The position numbers were made by a program, and so were the translations under genes. From an uncultured Pseudomonadales bacterium (lineage in GTDB: Bacteria > Pseudomonadota > Gammaproteobacteria > Pseudomonadales > Pseudohongiellaceae), in NCBI GenBank assembly GCA_947259995.1, contig CAMYOK010000002.1, forward strand, positions 1,218,881-1,282,880: a DNA stretch of 64,000 nucleotides, written 5' to 3'. The notes beneath the pieces were generated by a model. That model did not search any database. It was given only the letters and a program-made list of their open reading frames with translations, and was not told the DNA's origin. Below, piece by piece: positions 53,916 to 64,000 of this stretch (position 1 is the stretch's first letter; the number at the start of each line of letters is the position of its first letter).

Positions 53916-54647
53916 ATGAAATCGATTTTTTCGTTAGTAGCAGTTGCAGCCATGTTAGTCGGTGCAAATGCATTGGCTATCGAGCCTGCAAAATTAACTC
54001 AGGCGCTAGCTTCCTCTGATCGCAGCGATGCGGACAAAGAGTTGGATGCTGGCCGTAAGCCTGTACAAGTACTTGACTATCTAGGTCTTGAAGAGGGGAT
54101 GACTGCGATGGACGTGATGGCTGGCGGTGGTTGGTACACCGAAGTGCTTTCTCGCGCAGTTGGGCCTAACGGCAAAGTGTTGATGCAAAACAGCCCCGCC
54201 TCGTTGGCGCGTGGCACAACAGAGGAAACAGTCACCGCTCGTCTAAGCGGCCGCTTGAATAATGTTGAGCGAGTTAACCGTGACTTGAATGACTTAGGTG
54301 TCGCTGCAGACTCAGTTGACTTCATCATCACTAACTTAAACTTCCATGACGTCTACAATGGTAACCCAGAAGCGGCACAAGGCATGTTGGCCTCTTTGAA
54401 AGCCGTGTTGAAGCCTGGTGGCACTATGGCGATCATCGACCACATCGGAAACCCCGGTGCGGACAACGCCGCACTACACCGTATGCCTAAGCAGGACGCA
54501 GTGAATGCAGCGCGGCAGGCGGGCTTTACAATCGTTGATAGCGATAGCCAAGTATTACATTCACCAAATGATGACCACACCTTGTCACCTTTTGCTGAAT
54601 CATTGAATCGCAATACTGATCGCTTTATCCTAAAACTCACGAAGTAA
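53916..54647 (+). CDS. Exported class I SAM-methyltransferase-like protein
   Basis: This 243-aa protein combines a signal peptide (about 1-21, 'MLVGANALA') with a class I methyltransferase fold: 'AMDVMAGGGWYTEVLSRAVG' (SAM motif I), 'VDFIITNLNFHDV' and 'LKPGGTMAIIDHIG'. This resembles the predicted methyltransferase group COG4798. SAM is not known in the periplasm, so its cofactor or role is unclear. The ATG at 53916 is the natural start; a leader hairpin (GTCTTGG 53851-53857 / CCAAGAC 53863-53869) precedes it. Confidence 0.82.
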   Translation: MKSIFSLVAVAAMLVGANALAIEPAKLTQALASSDRSDADKELDAGRKPVQVLDYLGLEEGMTAMDVMAGGGWYTEVLSRAVGPNGKVLMQNSPASLARGTTEETVTARLSGRLNNVERVNRDLNDLGVAADSVDFIITNLNFHDVYNGNPEAAQGMLASLKAVLKPGGTMAIIDHIGNPGADNAALHRMPKQDAVNAARQAGFTIVDSDSQVLHSPNDDHTLSPFAESLNRNTDRFILKLTK

Positions 54648-54666
54648 TCGCGAGTGTTAGGCAGTT

Positions 54667-54701
54667 ATTCGCCCCCGAAATGATCTATTTCGGGGGCGAA
54701 T
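54667..54701. other. Perfect 15-bp stem-loop after the methyltransferase gene
   Basis: ATTCGCCCCCGAAAT and ATTTCGGGGGCGAAT pair around a GATCT loop. No T tract follows on either strand, so it is either a factor-assisted terminator or an RNA-stabilising element. Confidence 0.65.
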
Positions 54702-54744
54702 ACGTTATACCCTGCTCTAATTCTGTTTTCTGCTGGATAGACCC

Positions 54745-56574
54745 TTGAAGCAATCCCCGCCCGTACAGCTCGTTAGTAAATTCTTTTCTGTATTCAAATA
54801 CAGCCGCGTGGCCATCGAGATCGTCTGGGGCACCAGTGCCGCGCTCACGATTACTATGGCGGTTGCCACGCTATTCGCGGGCCTGCTGCCTGCCGCGATC
54901 GCCTACGTTGGGCAATTGATTGTTGATGCCGTTGTCGCGGCGATACAAGCCCCTGCTGGGGAGAAAGAGGCAGCGACTAATCTCACCATCTTCTATGTGC
55001 TATGCGAGGCAGCTTTGGTGGTGCTTATCACCGGCGTGCAGAGAATCAACACGGTCTGTCAATCAATCTTGCGGGTGCTACTAGGCAACAAAATCAATGT
55101 CATGATTTTGGAGAAATCTTTAACACTAGAGCTACAGCATTTTGAAGACTCCGAATACTACGACAAACTCGTGCGCGCTAGACGAGAGGCGTCCAGTCGC
55201 CCTCTTAGCTTGGTGATGCGGACATTCGATTTGGTGCGCGAATCGATCTCACTCGTTAGCTATGGCTTCCTGCTATTCCAATTTTCTCCATGGGCGGTAT
55301 TGCTGCTAGGATTTGCCGGTTTGCCGGCGTTCTTAGCCGAAGCAAAATTCTCCGGTGAGGCTTTTCGTAATCAACGTTCACGTTCGGCAGAACGCCGCAT
55401 GCAAATCTATTTGGAGATGGTACTAACACGCGAAGATGGCGTTAAAGAGGTGAAACTTCTAAAGATTGGCCAATTATTCCTCCAGCGATATGTGGATATC
55501 TTTCTTAATATTTATAAGCAAGATCGTAATCTAGTGTTGCGGCGAGGGTTTTGGGGGTATGTCCTTGGACTGATTGCGAGTGCTGCATTCTATTTTGCTT
55601 ATGGTTGGGTAGTGTTTGCGGCGATAGCAACGACGATCACCATTGGCCAGATGACGATGTACATCGCGGTGTTTAGACAGGGGCAAAGTTCTGTTACCAA
55701 TAGCCTAACTGCCATCAATGGTATGTATGAAGACAATCTCTATTTGTCTAACCTAGTGGAATTTTTGGATCACGAAGTTGCAGAAACCACGGGAGATAAA
55801 ACCGAAGGGCCTGACCCGCAAGATGGTATTCGCTTCGAGAACGTAAGCTTTCACTACCCGGGCACAGAAACTCCAGCACTGAACTGTGTGAATCTGCATA
55901 TACGTGCCGGCGAGAGTCTAGCGATCGTTGGGGAGAACGGCTCAGGTAAAACCACTTTAATTAAATTGTTGACGCGGCTGTACTCGCCAACTCAGGGTCG
56001 AATAATGCTTGAAGGTTTAGATCTTCAGCAATGGGATATCGAAACCTTACGTTACAAAATAGGCGTCATCTTTCAAGACTTCTCTCGCTATCAACTTAAG
56101 GTGGGTGACAATATCGGCATCGGCGATGTGGATAATATGAGCGAGAAAGAGCAGGTAGAAGGCGCCGCCAAAGATGGTCTGGCGGCCGAATTTATTCAGC
56201 GGATGCCAGAGTCCTACGAGACGCAATTGGGGACTTGGTTTAAAGGCGGAAAAGAGCTCTCTGGTGGGCAGTGGCAGAAGGTGGCTCTTGCTCGTGCGTT
56301 TATGCGTACGCATGCCGATGTCTTGATTCTCGATGAACCAACAGCGGCAATCGACGCCAAGGCCGAAGCAGATATTTTTGCGCATTTCCGAGAGTTAACG
56401 GCCAATAGAATCTCGATTATTATCTCGCACCGGTTTTCAACAGTGCGCATTGCCGACCATATTATTGTGCTGGATGCAGGCGAGATTAAAGAGGAAGGCA
56501 CGCATAGCGAATTGCTAGCATTAGATGGACAGTACGCCAGATTGTTTCATTTACAGGCGCAAGGGTATCAATAG
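54745..56574 (+). CDS. ABC exporter, fused permease and ATPase
   Basis: This 609-aa half-transporter has an N-terminal membrane domain with about six helices (residues 20-320) and a C-terminal ATPase. Walker A is 'VGENGSGKTTLIKLL', the signature 'ELSGGQWQKVALAR', Walker B 'DVLILDEPTAAID', and the H-loop 'IIISHRFSTVRIAD'. It belongs to the ABCB/MsbA-like exporter class; cargo is unknown. The start is probably TTG at 54745, without a clear ribosome site. No periplasmic adaptor or biosynthetic genes are adjacent. Confidence 0.88.
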   Translation: MKQSPPVQLVSKFFSVFKYSRVAIEIVWGTSAALTITMAVATLFAGLLPAAIAYVGQLIVDAVVAAIQAPAGEKEAATNLTIFYVLCEAALVVLITGVQRINTVCQSILRVLLGNKINVMILEKSLTLELQHFEDSEYYDKLVRARREASSRPLSLVMRTFDLVRESISLVSYGFLLFQFSPWAVLLLGFAGLPAFLAEAKFSGEAFRNQRSRSAERRMQIYLEMVLTREDGVKEVKLLKIGQLFLQRYVDIFLNIYKQDRNLVLRRGFWGYVLGLIASAAFYFAYGWVVFAAIATTITIGQMTMYIAVFRQGQSSVTNSLTAINGMYEDNLYLSNLVEFLDHEVAETTGDKTEGPDPQDGIRFENVSFHYPGTETPALNCVNLHIRAGESLAIVGENGSGKTTLIKLLTRLYSPTQGRIMLEGLDLQQWDIETLRYKIGVIFQDFSRYQLKVGDNIGIGDVDNMSEKEQVEGAAKDGLAAEFIQRMPESYETQLGTWFKGGKELSGGQWQKVALARAFMRTHADVLILDEPTAAIDAKAEADIFAHFRELTANRISIIISHRFSTVRIADHIIVLDAGEIKEEGTHSELLALDGQYARLFHLQAQGYQ

Positions 56575-56576
56575 CG

Positions 56577-56891
56577 CTAACGATATTTTTTATTCGCAAT
56601 CGCCACACAGGCTAGCGGGACGAGCGAGGCGATAAGAATCGCAATGCTCAACCCGGTTTCATCGACCAACTGTCTAAGCCAGGCAAACCCAATCACTGCC
56701 AGAATTACACCTAATGCCAGTACGCCAGCGCCAAGTAAATTGGCATAGGCTATTGGGTGCGTAAACCTCGATTCATCCCACCCTGCAATCCATTTTCGTT
56801 GTTGTTTTACGGCAATGAGAAACCCAATCACAATACAGGGCAACGCGCCGCCAAAAACAATAAAAATGAAACCCAGGGTGAGCTCGTTCAT
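56577..56891 (-). CDS. Small membrane protein of unknown function (104 aa)
   Basis: Not recognised. Three hydrophobic helices are visible (about 5-27, 48-70, 78-98), with 'KQQRKWIAGWDESRFTHP' between helices 1 and 2. It follows gcvP by 6 bp on the same strand, so it is probably read from the gcv operon. It ends 2 bp from the convergent ABC exporter gene. Confidence 0.75.
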   Translation of the reverse strand: MNELTLGFIFIVFGGALPCIVIGFLIAVKQQRKWIAGWDESRFTHPIAYANLLGAGVLALGVILAVIGFAWLRQLVDETGLSIAILIASLVPLACVAIANKKYR

Positions 56892-56897
56892 TGGTGT

Positions 56898-59822
56898 TTA
56901 CTCATAACTCTCAATCGCTGGGCACGCACAGAATAAATTACGATCGCCATAAACATTGTCGATACGATTGACTGATGGCCAGAATTTGCTTTCCTGTAAG
57001 GCTGGCACAGGCCATGCCGCTTCCTGTTTGCTATACGGGCGCTGCCAATCGTTGTCCATCACGTCGGCGAGTGTGTGCGGCGCTTGTTTGAGCGGATTAT
57101 TCTCCGCGTCTAATTCTCCAGACTCTACCCGCGCGATCTCCTTACGAATGCAGATCATGGCTTCGATGAAGCGGTCGACCTCTTGCTTCGATTCACTCTC
57201 GGTAGGCTCGATCATCAAAGTGCCAGCGACTGGGAATGACATGGTTGGGGCGTGGAAGCCGTAGTCCATTAAACGCTTGGCGATATCTTCTTCGGAAATG
57301 CCCGAGGCAGCCTTCAAGGGACGCAAGTCGATGATGCACTCGTGCGCGACCATGTCGTTGCGGCCTGTATACAGCACGGGGAAATGCGGAGCCAATTTAC
57401 GGGCAATGTAATTGGCGCTAAGGATGGCTACCTGAGTGGCCTTGGTAAGCCCTTCAGCGCCCATTAGTGCAATATACATCCACGAGATTGGCAGAATGCC
57501 AGCACTGCCCCAAGGGGCTGCAGAGACGGCTGTATTGCCTTTGTTGGGGCCAGTCAGTTCGATCAAGCTATGGTTGGCCACGAACGGAATCAAGTGCTTC
57601 TTAATGCCTATAGGCCCCATGCCTGGGCCGCCGCCACCATGAGGGATACAGAAAGTCTTGTGCAAATTCACGTGGGAGACGTCCGCGCCCATGTCACCTG
57701 GGCGGGCAACACCCACTTGTGCGTTCAGGTTGGCGCCATCTAGATAGACTTGGCCGCCGTGATCATGAATGATCTGGCAAATCTCTTTAACACCTTCTTC
57801 GTACACGCCGTGAGTAGACGGGTAGGTGATCATTAGGGCCGCGAGCGTGTCTTTGTGAGTCTCAGCTTTGGCTTTGAGGTCTTCTACATCGATATTGCCT
57901 TCGCTATCACAAGCGACCACAACCACCTTCATGCTTAGCATCTGTGCACTGGCTGGGTTGGTACCGTGGGCAGAGCTTGGGATAAGGCAGACATTGCGTT
58001 GAGTTTGCCCTTTGCTGTCTAAGTAATTGCGAATGGCGAGCAAACCGGCATATTCGCCCTGCGCCCCGGAGTTCGGTTGCATACTTACGGCATCGTAGCC
58101 TGTGATCTCGGTGAGCATGTCTTCAAGCTCTTGTATCATCTGGCGATACCCAGGTGTTTGTGACACAGGGACGAACGGATGAGGCTTGCTGAACTCTGGC
58201 CAAGTAATGGGAATCATCTCAGCGGTGGCATTGAGTTTCATGGTACATGAGCCAAGTGGAATCATGGCGTGGGTCAACGACAGGTCTTTGTTCTCTAAGC
58301 GCTTGAGGTAGCGCAGCATTTCCGTTTCGCTGTGGTAGCGATTGAAGAACGGATGCGTGAGGAAGTCGCTTTGACGTAGCAGCGATGCAGGGATGGCAGC
58401 GCTTGTGCCTTGCGTGCAGATCTGCGCATCGATTGCGCTGACACTTAGCCCCTTGGCTTTGTCGCCTAATACGATTCGCCACAGTGTTTCGATTTCAGCG
58501 TCTGTTGTGCACTCGTCCAAGCTGATGCCAAGGCTATCGCTAAGGTCGATGCGCAAATTGATGCCCTCCTGCTCAGCGCGCTGCAGAATCGACGCGCGGC
58601 TTGTGGCATCGGTGTTAAGCGTGACGGTATCGAAGAAATGCTTGTTGCTGCAGGCCTGACCTTGTGCAAGCAGCCCCTGCACAAATATCTCGGTCAGCCG
58701 GTGAATACGCTGGGCGATGGTAGTGAGCCCTTCCGGGCCATGATACATCGCATACATGGCGGCGATATTGGCAAGCAGCACCTGGGCAGTACAGATGTTG
58801 CTATTGGCCTTCTCGCGGCGAATATGTTGTTCGCGTGTTTGCAGTGACATGCGGAATGCCTGCTTGCCACGGCTATCGATAGAAACGCCGATAATGCGCC
58901 CGGGCACTGCGCGCTTGAAACCATCTTTTGTGGCGAAATAAGCGGCATGCGGGCCGCCATAACCCATGGGTACACCGAAACGCTGAGTGCTGCCTAGCAC
59001 GACGTCTGCGCCCATCTCGCCAGGCGCCTTGAGCATGATTAGGCTCATCAGGTCGGCCGCGACAACAGCTATACCCCCATTGGCGTGTAGGCCCTCGATA
59101 CTGTCGCTTAGGTCTTTCAGTTCGCCCGATGCGGCTGGATACTGATAAATCGCACCAAACACATCGTGTTGGTCTAAGGTAGCGATATCTGCAATCAATA
59201 GCTCAAATCCGAAGTTCTTTGCTCGGGTCTGCAATACGTCAATGGTCTGCGGAAAGCACTGCTCATCCACGAAGAAGGTATTGCTCTTGTTCTTGGCTAC
59301 ACGTTTCGCTAGGGCCATGCCTTCAGCGGCGGCAGTAGCTTCATCTAGCAAAGAGGCATTGGCAAGCTCCATGCCGCTTAAATCCAACACCATTTGCTGA
59401 TAGGCCAAAAGGCTTTCAAGACGACCTTGGGAGATCTCTGGTTGGTAGGGGGTATACGCTGTGTACCAGCCCGGATTTTCTAAGACATTGCGTAAAATGA
59501 CATTGGGCGTGATGGTGTCGTAATAGCCTAGGCCTATAAAGGAGCGTGCCGGTTTGTCAGCGCTTACCATCTTCTTGAGGCGGCTTAGAGTGTCAGACTC
59601 AGTACTTGGTTTGCCAAGGTCGAGCCGGCGTTTCAGGGCGATGGAGTTTGGCACCGTCTGCTCGATGAGCTGCTCTAGCGAGTCGAGCTTGAGCTCGGCA
59701 AGCATGGCTTGCAGGTCCGCTGTATTAGGACCAATGTGCCGACCAATGAATTCATCGCTATTGCGCAGATGAGCGAGTGTTTTGTTTGCACAGAGTGGAG
59801 ACGATGACGCGTTACTGCCCAT
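56898..59822 (-). CDS. gcvP: Glycine dehydrogenase (decarboxylating), P-protein
   Basis: This 974-aa PLP enzyme decarboxylates glycine and passes aminomethyl to the lipoyl arm of GcvH. It is the fused single-chain form, with two homologous halves. The PLP lysine lies in '[17 protein letters not shown]'. The N-terminal 'FIGRHIGPN' and '[18 protein letters not shown]' are standard. The ATG at 59822 follows GAGG; a TTG four codons upstream is less likely. Last catalytic gene of gcvT-gcvH-gcvP. Confidence 0.96.
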   Translation of the reverse strand: MGSNASSSPLCANKTLAHLRNSDEFIGRHIGPNTADLQAMLAELKLDSLEQLIEQTVPNSIALKRRLDLGKPSTESDTLSRLKKMVSADKPARSFIGLGYYDTITPNVILRNVLENPGWYTAYTPYQPEISQGRLESLLAYQQMVLDLSGMELANASLLDEATAAAEGMALAKRVAKNKSNTFFVDEQCFPQTIDVLQTRAKNFGFELLIADIATLDQHDVFGAIYQYPAASGELKDLSDSIEGLHANGGIAVVAADLMSLIMLKAPGEMGADVVLGSTQRFGVPMGYGGPHAAYFATKDGFKRAVPGRIIGVSIDSRGKQAFRMSLQTREQHIRREKANSNICTAQVLLANIAAMYAMYHGPEGLTTIAQRIHRLTEIFVQGLLAQGQACSNKHFFDTVTLNTDATSRASILQRAEQEGINLRIDLSDSLGISLDECTTDAEIETLWRIVLGDKAKGLSVSAIDAQICTQGTSAAIPASLLRQSDFLTHPFFNRYHSETEMLRYLKRLENKDLSLTHAMIPLGSCTMKLNATAEMIPITWPEFSKPHPFVPVSQTPGYRQMIQELEDMLTEITGYDAVSMQPNSGAQGEYAGLLAIRNYLDSKGQTQRNVCLIPSSAHGTNPASAQMLSMKVVVVACDSEGNIDVEDLKAKAETHKDTLAALMITYPSTHGVYEEGVKEICQIIHDHGGQVYLDGANLNAQVGVARPGDMGADVSHVNLHKTFCIPHGGGGPGMGPIGIKKHLIPFVANHSLIELTGPNKGNTAVSAAPWGSAGILPISWMYIALMGAEGLTKATQVAILSANYIARKLAPHFPVLYTGRNDMVAHECIIDLRPLKAASGISEEDIAKRLMDYGFHAPTMSFPVAGTLMIEPTESESKQEVDRFIEAMICIRKEIARVESGELDAENNPLKQAPHTLADVMDNDWQRPYSKQEAAWPVPALQESKFWPSVNRIDNVYGDRNLFCACPAIESYE

Positions 59823-59994
59823 GGTTAACCTCAATAAATACTCGGGGTCAGAGCGCTTTCGTAGTGCCCTGAATCAATAATGGAGCGGAGTTAAAAAACG
59901 AAACACACCGAGCCAGGCCGAATGGACTGACTCAAGCCGATTGTGATCACGGCATTATTATTGTTACAAGCACAGGCGGTTGCGGTAGGAGTGA

Positions 59995-60378
59995 CTACTC
60001 GCAAATCTTTGCATATGCGTCAGCATCGAGAAGTGCATCGATGTCGGCGGCATTTTTGGGCTGAATTCGGCAGAACCAACCTTCATCATAAGGAGAACCA
60101 TTGACAGTCTCAGGCGCATCGAGAAGCGCTTTATTGACCTCGACAATAGTGCCGGTGATTGGGGCATAAATGTCAGAGGCTGCTTTTACGGACTCTACGA
60201 CACTCATTTCTTGCTCGGCAGTGACTTCGGTGCCTTCTTCAGGAAGCTCGATGAAAACGATATCGCCAAGTAATTCTTGTGCGTGGTCGGAGATCCCCAT
60301 GATAACAGTCCCATCGGTTTCTACTCTGACCCACTCGTGGGTTGCTGCGTACTTTAAATCATCTGGAAAGCTGCTCAC
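59995..60378 (-). CDS. gcvH: Glycine cleavage system H protein
   Basis: This 127-aa lipoyl carrier shuttles the aminomethyl intermediate between GcvP, GcvT and the L-protein. The lipoylated lysine lies in 'SVVESVKAASDIYAP'. A GTG at 60378 gives the usual N terminus 'SSFPDDLKYAATHEWV' behind GAGG; the longer open frame has no family support. It sits between gcvT and gcvP. Confidence 0.95.
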   Translation of the reverse strand: MSSFPDDLKYAATHEWVRVETDGTVIMGISDHAQELLGDIVFIELPEEGTEVTAEQEMSVVESVKAASDIYAPITGTIVEVNKALLDAPETVNGSPYDEGWFCRIQPKNAADIDALLDADAYAKICE

Positions 60379-60409
60379 TGACCAATCCTCATGCTGAAAA
60401 TGGATAAAA

Positions 60410-61510
60410 TTAATCGAAAATCTTTTTGCCAAAGCGTACGAAGTTAGGCTTTACAATTCGCACAGGGATAAGCTTTCCGCGCAGGTCTACACGACAATTG
60501 ACACTGCCTGCTGGGATTCTAGCTAAGGCGATAGAATGCTTCAATGTCGGCGAGAAAGTCCCACTTGTAATAATGCCTTCTTTTTCGACTGCGTTAACCT
60601 CGCAAACAACTCTTAGGCCTTCGCGTAGGACGCCGCGCTCTTCAAGTACAATGCCAGTAAGGATTGGAAGCTTGCCTGCCGCTAGGTCAATTTTATGCTG
60701 TTCGACAGCGGGCCTGCCAATGAACTGACGATCAGCAGGCTCCCAGGCAATGGTCTGCTCCATATTGGCTGCAATGGGAGACGTGTCTTCGTCCATATCG
60801 TGGCCATAGAGGTTCATGCCCGCTTCGAGCCGCAGGGTGTCACGTGCGCCGAGCCCAATAGGGAGTATATCGGCGGCTATCAGTGAGTCCCAAAGTGCGG
60901 GGGCATCTTCGTTAGGTATGATGAGTTCAAGGCCGCGTTCGCCGGTATAGCCGGTGCGGGCAATAAACCATTGCTCATTTTCAAGTGAGCGGAAATTGCC
61001 CAATGCCTGCACTTTTTCCGCGAGCTCTGGGGCTAGCAAGGCGCAAACTTTAGAGATGGATTCCGGGCCGTGTATTGCTAAGATGGCGAGGTCTGGGCGC
61101 TCTGTGATACTGACATCATAGCCCTGGGCCTTGCTGTTCATCCAGCTTAGATCTTTCTCGCGAGTGCCGCAGTTAACCACTAGGCGATAGCCTTGGGCCC
61201 TTCGATAGACGATTAGATCGTCCACTACGCCGCCGTTATCGTTCAGCATGCCGGTGTACAGTGCGCGACCGACTTCATCAAGCTTCTGCACGTCGTTGGC
61301 GAGAAGATAACGTAGCCATCTGGTGGCGTCAGCCCCGTCAATATCCACTACCGTCATGTGGGAAACATCGAATACCCCTGCGTGCTGGCGTACCGCATGA
61401 TGTTCTTCCATTAGGGATTTGTATTGGATTGGCATATCCCAGCCGCCGAAATCGACCAATTTGGCGCCAGCATCGACGTGTTTTTGATAAAGCGGAGTCC
61501 GCAAGCCCAC
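60410..61510 (-). CDS. gcvT: Glycine cleavage system aminomethyltransferase, T-protein
   Basis: This 366-aa enzyme releases ammonia from the aminomethyl group and forms methylene-THF. 'GVFDVSHMTVVDI', 'YTGERGLELIIP' and 'LGARDTLRLEAGMNLYGHD' (folate and catalytic Asp region) are present. The start is GTG at 61510 with an AGGAAGAG site. It heads the gcv operon. The 132 bp upstream show no glycine riboswitch that I can recognise. Confidence 0.95.
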   Translation of the reverse strand: MGLRTPLYQKHVDAGAKLVDFGGWDMPIQYKSLMEEHHAVRQHAGVFDVSHMTVVDIDGADATRWLRYLLANDVQKLDEVGRALYTGMLNDNGGVVDDLIVYRRAQGYRLVVNCGTREKDLSWMNSKAQGYDVSITERPDLAILAIHGPESISKVCALLAPELAEKVQALGNFRSLENEQWFIARTGYTGERGLELIIPNEDAPALWDSLIAADILPIGLGARDTLRLEAGMNLYGHDMDEDTSPIAANMEQTIAWEPADRQFIGRPAVEQHKIDLAAGKLPILTGIVLEERGVLREGLRVVCEVNAVEKEGIITSGTFSPTLKHSIALARIPAGSVNCRVDLRGKLIPVRIVKPNFVRFGKKIFD

Positions 61511-61642
61511 AGAAAACTCTTCCTAAATAATGGCGCAAGAATCGCTGATAAGCGTTCCTTAGCCGAAAAAATAAGCTCGACATTCTAACCGGATGTGAAG
61601 TTGTTTGATAGAGGGGACGAATGCCGAAGGCGTAAAGGGAGT

Positions 61643-62302
61643 TTAATTCAGTTCAGTCAAAAAGCGATCTGCACGCGGCAAGTAGTTGCGTTCGCTGTCC
61701 AGTGAAAACACCACAGAGCTAGAGCGCCCAATAATCTGCTCGCGTGGGATAAAGCTGTAAACACGGCTATCGGCACTGTTGTCGCGGTTATCGCCGAGAA
61801 CGAAGAACTGATCCTCTGGCACTGTTTCTGGCCCGAAGCTGCGCGACACACGGTTGCTGAGGGTGTCTGACAGCATTGCCTGATGAGAGTGGTTGAATAA
61901 CTGCTCACGGATAATCATCGAGTTATTATCACTGGAGATTACCTCATAATCGGCAGGCTGGCCGTTGATTACGAGGGTATTATTACGCATATAGATGGTG
62001 TCACCGGGCAGCCCCACAATTCGCTTCACCAAGCGCTTTTCGGCGGCCTCTGAATCGATAATAATGATGTCACCGCGATTAGGGTCGGCGCGAGTTGCCA
62101 AGAAGATATCGGTGAAGGGAATGCGAATATCATAGGCGAGTTTATTGACCCAGACCTTGTCACCGTCGAGCAAGGTGGGTTGCATTGAGCGTCCGGAAAT
62201 AGAATTTAAGTCGGCGATTGCGCTCTTAAAGAACACAATGGTCAACAGCAGCAACATGAACCGTTTATTCTCTTTCCAGAATGCGGCGAAGTACTTCTTC
62301 AT
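61643..62302 (-). CDS. lepB: Signal peptidase I
   Basis: This 219-aa inner-membrane protease removes signal peptides. It has one N-terminal transmembrane helix (about 14-32). The catalytic Ser is in 'SGRSMQPTLLDGD', the Lys in 'EKRLVKRIVGLPGD', and box E 'FFVLGDNRDNSADSR' follows. It is shorter than E. coli LepB and lacks the second helix, so it may be a second, S26-type copy; the usual lepA/rnc neighbours are absent. Confidence 0.88.
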   Translation of the reverse strand: MKKYFAAFWKENKRFMLLLLTIVFFKSAIADLNSISGRSMQPTLLDGDKVWVNKLAYDIRIPFTDIFLATRADPNRGDIIIIDSEAAEKRLVKRIVGLPGDTIYMRNNTLVINGQPADYEVISSDNNSMIIREQLFNHSHQAMLSDTLSNRVSRSFGPETVPEDQFFVLGDNRDNSADSRVYSFIPREQIIGRSSSVVFSLDSERNYLPRADRFLTELN

Positions 62303-62492
62303 GATGGGGGTTAAATCCTTTCAATGACTCTAACAAACTCTCTATAGGGACAATAGGCGAATGGGCGCATGTGTGTCAATCTATGCGCATGGCGCTTGTC
62401 TCAAACAAAGGTCGCATGGGCTGGTGAGATTGGGTTAATTCTTATAGTCTTGTTGGCATTCTTCCTGTATTGCTATCGTGAGCGGCTTGAAC

Positions 62493-64000
62493 ATGCCTTT
62501 TAGTGCTTTCCATCCAGTGGCGCGTGCTTGGTTTAGTGCACGCTATGGTGAACCAACGGCGGCGCAGAGGCAGGCGTGGCCTGCGATTAAGGCGGGAAAG
62601 CATACTCTCATTTCGGCTCCCACGGGCAGCGGTAAAACCTTAGCGGCGTTCTATGCTGTGATCGACCGGCTGTTGTGGCAAGGGCAGCAAGCACCGCTTC
62701 CTCAAACCACCTTCGTTCTCTATGTCTCGCCGCTAAAAGCGTTAAGCAATGACATCCATCGTAACCTCGAGGTCCCGGTCAAGGGCTTGTTAGAGCGATT
62801 GCAACAAGACGCCTTTGCGCCGGTCGATATCAGTATTGCGGTGCGCACAGGCGATACCTCCCCAAGCGAGCGCCAGCGGATGTTGCGCAAGCCTCCGCAT
62901 ATACTGGTGACCACCCCCGAGTCCTTGTATTTGCTATTAACGAGTGCCGGTGGCAGGCAGATGCTTGGCAGCGTTGACACCCTAATTGTCGATGAGATTC
63001 ATGCCTTATTGGGCGATAAGCGTGGTTCGCATTTAGCGCTCTCAATTGAGCGTTTAGAGAAATTGCTTAAAAAACCTTTGCAGCGCATTGGTTTGTCTGC
63101 GACCCAGCGGCCCACAGATCTGGTCGCCAATTACTTATGCGGTAACCGGGTTGACCAGCCGTGCGTGGTAGTGGATACAGGGCATCAGCGTCAGCTCGAT
63201 ATAAGTCTAGAGGTTCCGGGTTCGCCACTCACAGCATTGATGAGCAATGAGGTGTGGGACGAACTGTATCAGCGGCTCGTACAGCTCATCGAAACGCATG
63301 AGACCACACTGGTATTCGTGAACACTCGAAGGCTATCTGAGCGTCTAGCTTTAGCCTTGACCGAGCGTCTAGGAGAAGGCTTGGTGAGCTCCCATCACGG
63401 AAGTATGAGTAAAGAGCACAGGCATCAAGCGGAGCAAAAATTAAAGGACGGCAAATTAAAAGTGTTGGTGGCTACCGCGTCGATGGAGCTAGGCATCGAT
63501 GTGGGCTCGATCGAACTTGTCGTGCAGTTCTCCTCGCCCAAGAGCATCGCGAAATTCCTACAACGCGTGGGGCGTAGTGGTCACTCTGTTCGAGGGACAC
63601 CCAAAGGGATCTTATTCCCACTGACTCGAGATGACTTATCCGAATGTACAGCACTGTTGCATAGCATTGAGCAAGGGCAGTTAGACCGAATACTGATGCC
63701 AGAGAAACCGGTTGATATCTTAGCGCAGCAGATTGTCGCTGAAGTCGCGGCAAGTGCAGGCGACGGTATGGATAGCTGGGATCTTGATGTGCTCTATGAG
63801 CTCTACCATCGTGCATGGCCCTATCGAGACTTAGCGCGTAATGACTTTAACGCCATCGTCAAAATGCTAAGTGAGGGATACTCCTCAAGGCTAGGTCGCA
63901 AAGGAGCATACCTACATCTCGACGTCATTAATAACCGCGTCAGTGCGCGTCGCAATGCGCGGCTCACCGCATTGACCAACGGCGGTGCCATTCCCGACAT
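62493..64000 (+). CDS. Lhr-family DEAD/DEAH-box helicase (partial, runs off window end)
   Basis: About 502 residues are visible and the frame is open to the edge. It has the Q-motif region '[16 protein letters not shown]', Walker A '[13 protein letters not shown]', Walker B as DEIH ('[18 protein letters not shown]'), '[12 protein letters not shown]' (motif III), and motif VI '[10 protein letters not shown]'. The last residues ('[15 protein letters not shown]') enter the Lhr core winged-helix region. Lhr proteins are ssDNA-stimulated helicases in DNA repair. An in-frame GTG at 62478 is an alternative start. It is divergent from lepB. Confidence 0.9.
   Translation, partial: MPFSAFHPVARAWFSARYGEPTAAQRQAWPAIKAGKHTLISAPTGSGKTLAAFYAVIDRLLWQGQQAPLPQTTFVLYVSPLKALSNDIHRNLEVPVKGLLERLQQDAFAPVDISIAVRTGDTSPSERQRMLRKPPHILVTTPESLYLLLTSAGGRQMLGSVDTLIVDEIHALLGDKRGSHLALSIERLEKLLKKPLQRIGLSATQRPTDLVANYLCGNRVDQPCVVVDTGHQRQLDISLEVPGSPLTALMSNEVWDELYQRLVQLIETHETTLVFVNTRRLSERLALALTERLGEGLVSSHHGSMSKEHRHQAEQKLKDGKLKVLVATASMELGIDVGSIELVVQFSSPKSIAKFLQRVGRSGHSVRGTPKGILFPLTRDDLSECTALLHSIEQGQLDRILMPEKPVDILAQQIVAEVAASAGDGMDSWDLDVLYELYHRAWPYRDLARNDFNAIVKMLSEGYSSRLGRKGAYLHLDVINNRVSARRNARLTALTNGGAIPD

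Noticed and set aside
61511..61642. Possible glycine riboswitch before gcvT
   Set aside because: Only 132 bp, and no recognisable glycine-aptamer core; ordinary leader instead.

Overview
The window reads as a chromosomal segment of a free-living, probably marine or aquatic gammaproteobacterium. Three conserved gene orders support this: zapA - 6S RNA - 5-formyl-THF cyclo-ligase facing pepP-ubiH-ubiI and then gcvTHP; psd / motAB / rsgA / orn / queG; and tkt-epd-pgk-fba. Gene density is high. I see no rRNA, tRNA, insertion sequence, prophage or CRISPR array. A species cannot be named from this sequence.

Layout. 1-3100: nitrogen module, with a TorF-type porin and glnK-amtB, each behind a sigma54-type promoter. 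3109-8423 (minus strand): SAM-cycle operon sahR-metK-ahcY-metF-rsmE, with a palindromic operator over the first promoter. 8666-15010: tkt-epd-pgk-fba plus an alpha/beta hydrolase. 15025-21240: serA facing a D-2-hydroxyglutarate dehydrogenase, cold-shock gene, rpiA, ilvA, a small ORF and ppnP. 21274-27040: psd, motAB, rsgA, orn, queG. 27050-30701: a PLP aminotransferase divergent from the ovothiol enzyme OvoA. 30767-35651: a single-domain asparaginase, then the GlrK-QseG-GlrR two-component system, then two small genes. 35900-41156: a membrane protein, an amidohydrolase, a thioesterase, a TPR lipoprotein and PBP1b. 41306-46505: an SOS mutasome split into convergent dnaE2 and imuA-imuB units, each with its own LexA box. 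46754-53435: a 30-aa membrane peptide, cyclo-ligase, 6S RNA, zapA, zapB-like, pepP, ubiH, ubiI. 53543-56891: small ORF, exported methyltransferase, ABC exporter, membrane protein. 56898-62302: gcvTHP and a signal peptidase. The window ends inside an Lhr-type helicase.

The most unusual signal lies just downstream of glrR. Two successive sigma54-type promoters (34771-34787 and 35272-35288) are each preceded by two 18-bp palindromes of the form TGTY-N10-RACA. This matches the TGTC-N10-GACA motif known for GlrR/QseF. The distal palindrome lies exactly 146 bp from the -24 GG in both cases. One promoter serves an unrecognised 68-aa basic protein (or an RNA), the other an exported EF-hand protein. 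This looks like a local GlrR regulon whose outputs differ from the enterobacterial GlmY/GlmZ circuit. Other points of interest are the OvoA/PLP-enzyme pair as a candidate ovothiol pathway, the SahR operator, and the split convergent mutasome.
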